Shown in pieces: positions 63,427-64,000 of a stretch of DNA of 64,000 bases. The position numbers were made by a program, and so were the translations under genes. Numbering within the stretch: position 1 is the first letter of the stretch; every line of letters begins with the position of its first letter. Source of the DNA: Bacteroides fragilis. GTDB taxonomy: Bacteria; Bacteroidota; Bacteroidia; Bacteroidales; Bacteroidaceae. The DNA lies in NCBI RefSeq assembly GCF_002849695.1, contig NZ_CP018937.1, forward strand, positions 3,224,001 to 3,288,000. The letters are read 5' to 3'. The notes under the pieces are model-generated. The model was not told the origin of the DNA. It saw only the letters and a program-made list of their open reading frames with translations, and did no database searches.

Positions 63427-64000
63427 ATGAAACAGGCTCTCCTCACTCTGATGGGTTGGATGCTGCTCTCGCAAGGGTGCAGCTACGGAGTAGCAGACGA
63501 CTGTCTGCCACCTGAAGAACCCGTGCCCATACGGATGGCAATCGCGGAAGAAAAACTGCCCACACGGGCACCTGTCACCACGATCGACGCTTCCAACCTG
63601 TCGAGTGTCGGCATTTACGCAGTCAGGGAAGGAAGTACTGCCGGTCAATATCCCTGGACACCCACGCCTTTCGCCTTAAACCTGACACCCAGTGGCATCA
63701 GCGGCAACCAGATCTCTTTCAACCCCAAGCTTTATTATCCGTTGGGAGGAAAGCGGGTCATCTTCTACGGTTACTATCCCCGTACAACGACAACGGCAAC
63801 CACTGGCAACAATTACATCACCGCACCGGACAACGGCATCGCCCCCACCTACCATTTCACACTGACAGGTACGGAGGATGTGATGTATGCCGTCAGCACT
63901 CCCACGGGAAGCACCAGCACTTCGCCCGTCAGCCTCACGTTCAACCATGTGCTGACCCAACTCCGGCTGAACACTTCCCTCCTGGGTTCGCTGTCCGGCA
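63427..64000 (+). CDS. Fimbrillin-like lipoprotein (partial, cut by window end)
   Basis: The first 191 codons are present. The signal peptide MKQALLTLMGWMLLSQGC has a lipobox SQGC, then LPTRAPV near the expected cleavage region, YYPLGGKRVIFYGYYP, and SLTFNHVLTQLRL, all as in the upstream fimbrillin. The shared YYP-x-FYGYYP and F-NHVLTQL landmarks place it in the same family. The 3' end is missing, so its role as a shaft or tip subunit cannot be judged. Confidence 0.85.
   Translation, partial: MKQALLTLMGWMLLSQGCSYGVADDCLPPEEPVPIRMAIAEEKLPTRAPVTTIDASNLSSVGIYAVREGSTAGQYPWTPTPFALNLTPSGISGNQISFNPKLYYPLGGKRVIFYGYYPRTTTTATTGNNYITAPDNGIAPTYHFTLTGTEDVMYAVSTPTGSTSTSPVSLTFNHVLTQLRLNTSLLGSLSG

Overview
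The window reads as chromosomal DNA of Bacteroides, most likely Bacteroides fragilis of the carbapenemase-positive group (division II). The strongest pointer is a complete CfiA/CcrA-type metallo-beta-lactamase gene (59115-59864). Promoters of the Bacteroides type (TAnnTTTG at -7, sometimes TTTG near -33), a 7-alpha-hydroxysteroid dehydrogenase and fimbrillin lipoproteins fit this. No rRNA, tRNA, CRISPR array or insertion sequence was seen.

Layout. 1-230 is the 3' end of mnmE. From about 400 to 20300 lies an AT-richer accessory island. Its left part has the front end of a Bacteroides integrative/mobilizable element: a protein with seven tandem helix-turn-helix units, a tyrosine integrase, a membrane protein, an excisionase-like protein and a RepA-like ATPase. 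No primase or relaxase follows. Its right part is a defence cargo on the minus strand. One tightly packed operon (17768 down to 6402) encodes a Cro-type regulator, two C5-cytosine methyltransferases, a McrB-like AAA protein, a LlaJI-type nuclease, a SIR2-Argonaute fusion, a Vsr endonuclease and a RhuM protein. Behind it lies a hipBA module with a third gene, bracketed by 26-bp direct repeats.

20300-44000 is mostly core chromosome. It holds a candidate small RNA, a bile-acid dehydrogenase/TetR/lipoprotein/nitroreductase group, pncB, a TlpA-like protein, a cation/proton antiporter, and a cobalamin riboswitch ahead of a three-gene biotin-dependent acyl-CoA carboxylase operon. AraC regulators, a sensor kinase, a catalytically degenerate beta-lactamase-family protein and an IMP dehydrogenase of the Tritrichomonas type follow.

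44000-64000 carries an AraC regulator divergent from a three-gene RND efflux operon, methionine-related enzymes (metY, a homocysteine methyltransferase), an N-acetylmuramoyl-alanine amidase, membrane proteins, and a resistance-flavoured stretch (GNAT, hexapeptide xenobiotic acetyltransferase, cfiA, Gdx/SugE-type exporter). Then come a HAD phosphatase, an RlmJ-like methyltransferase and two fimbrillin lipoproteins, the last cut by the window edge.

Two things stand out. First, a fused SIR2-short Argonaute sits inside a LlaJI-type restriction-modification operon. Second, intergenic tandem arrays of unrelated sequence share a 21-22 bp period and an internal dyad in each unit, found at four places.
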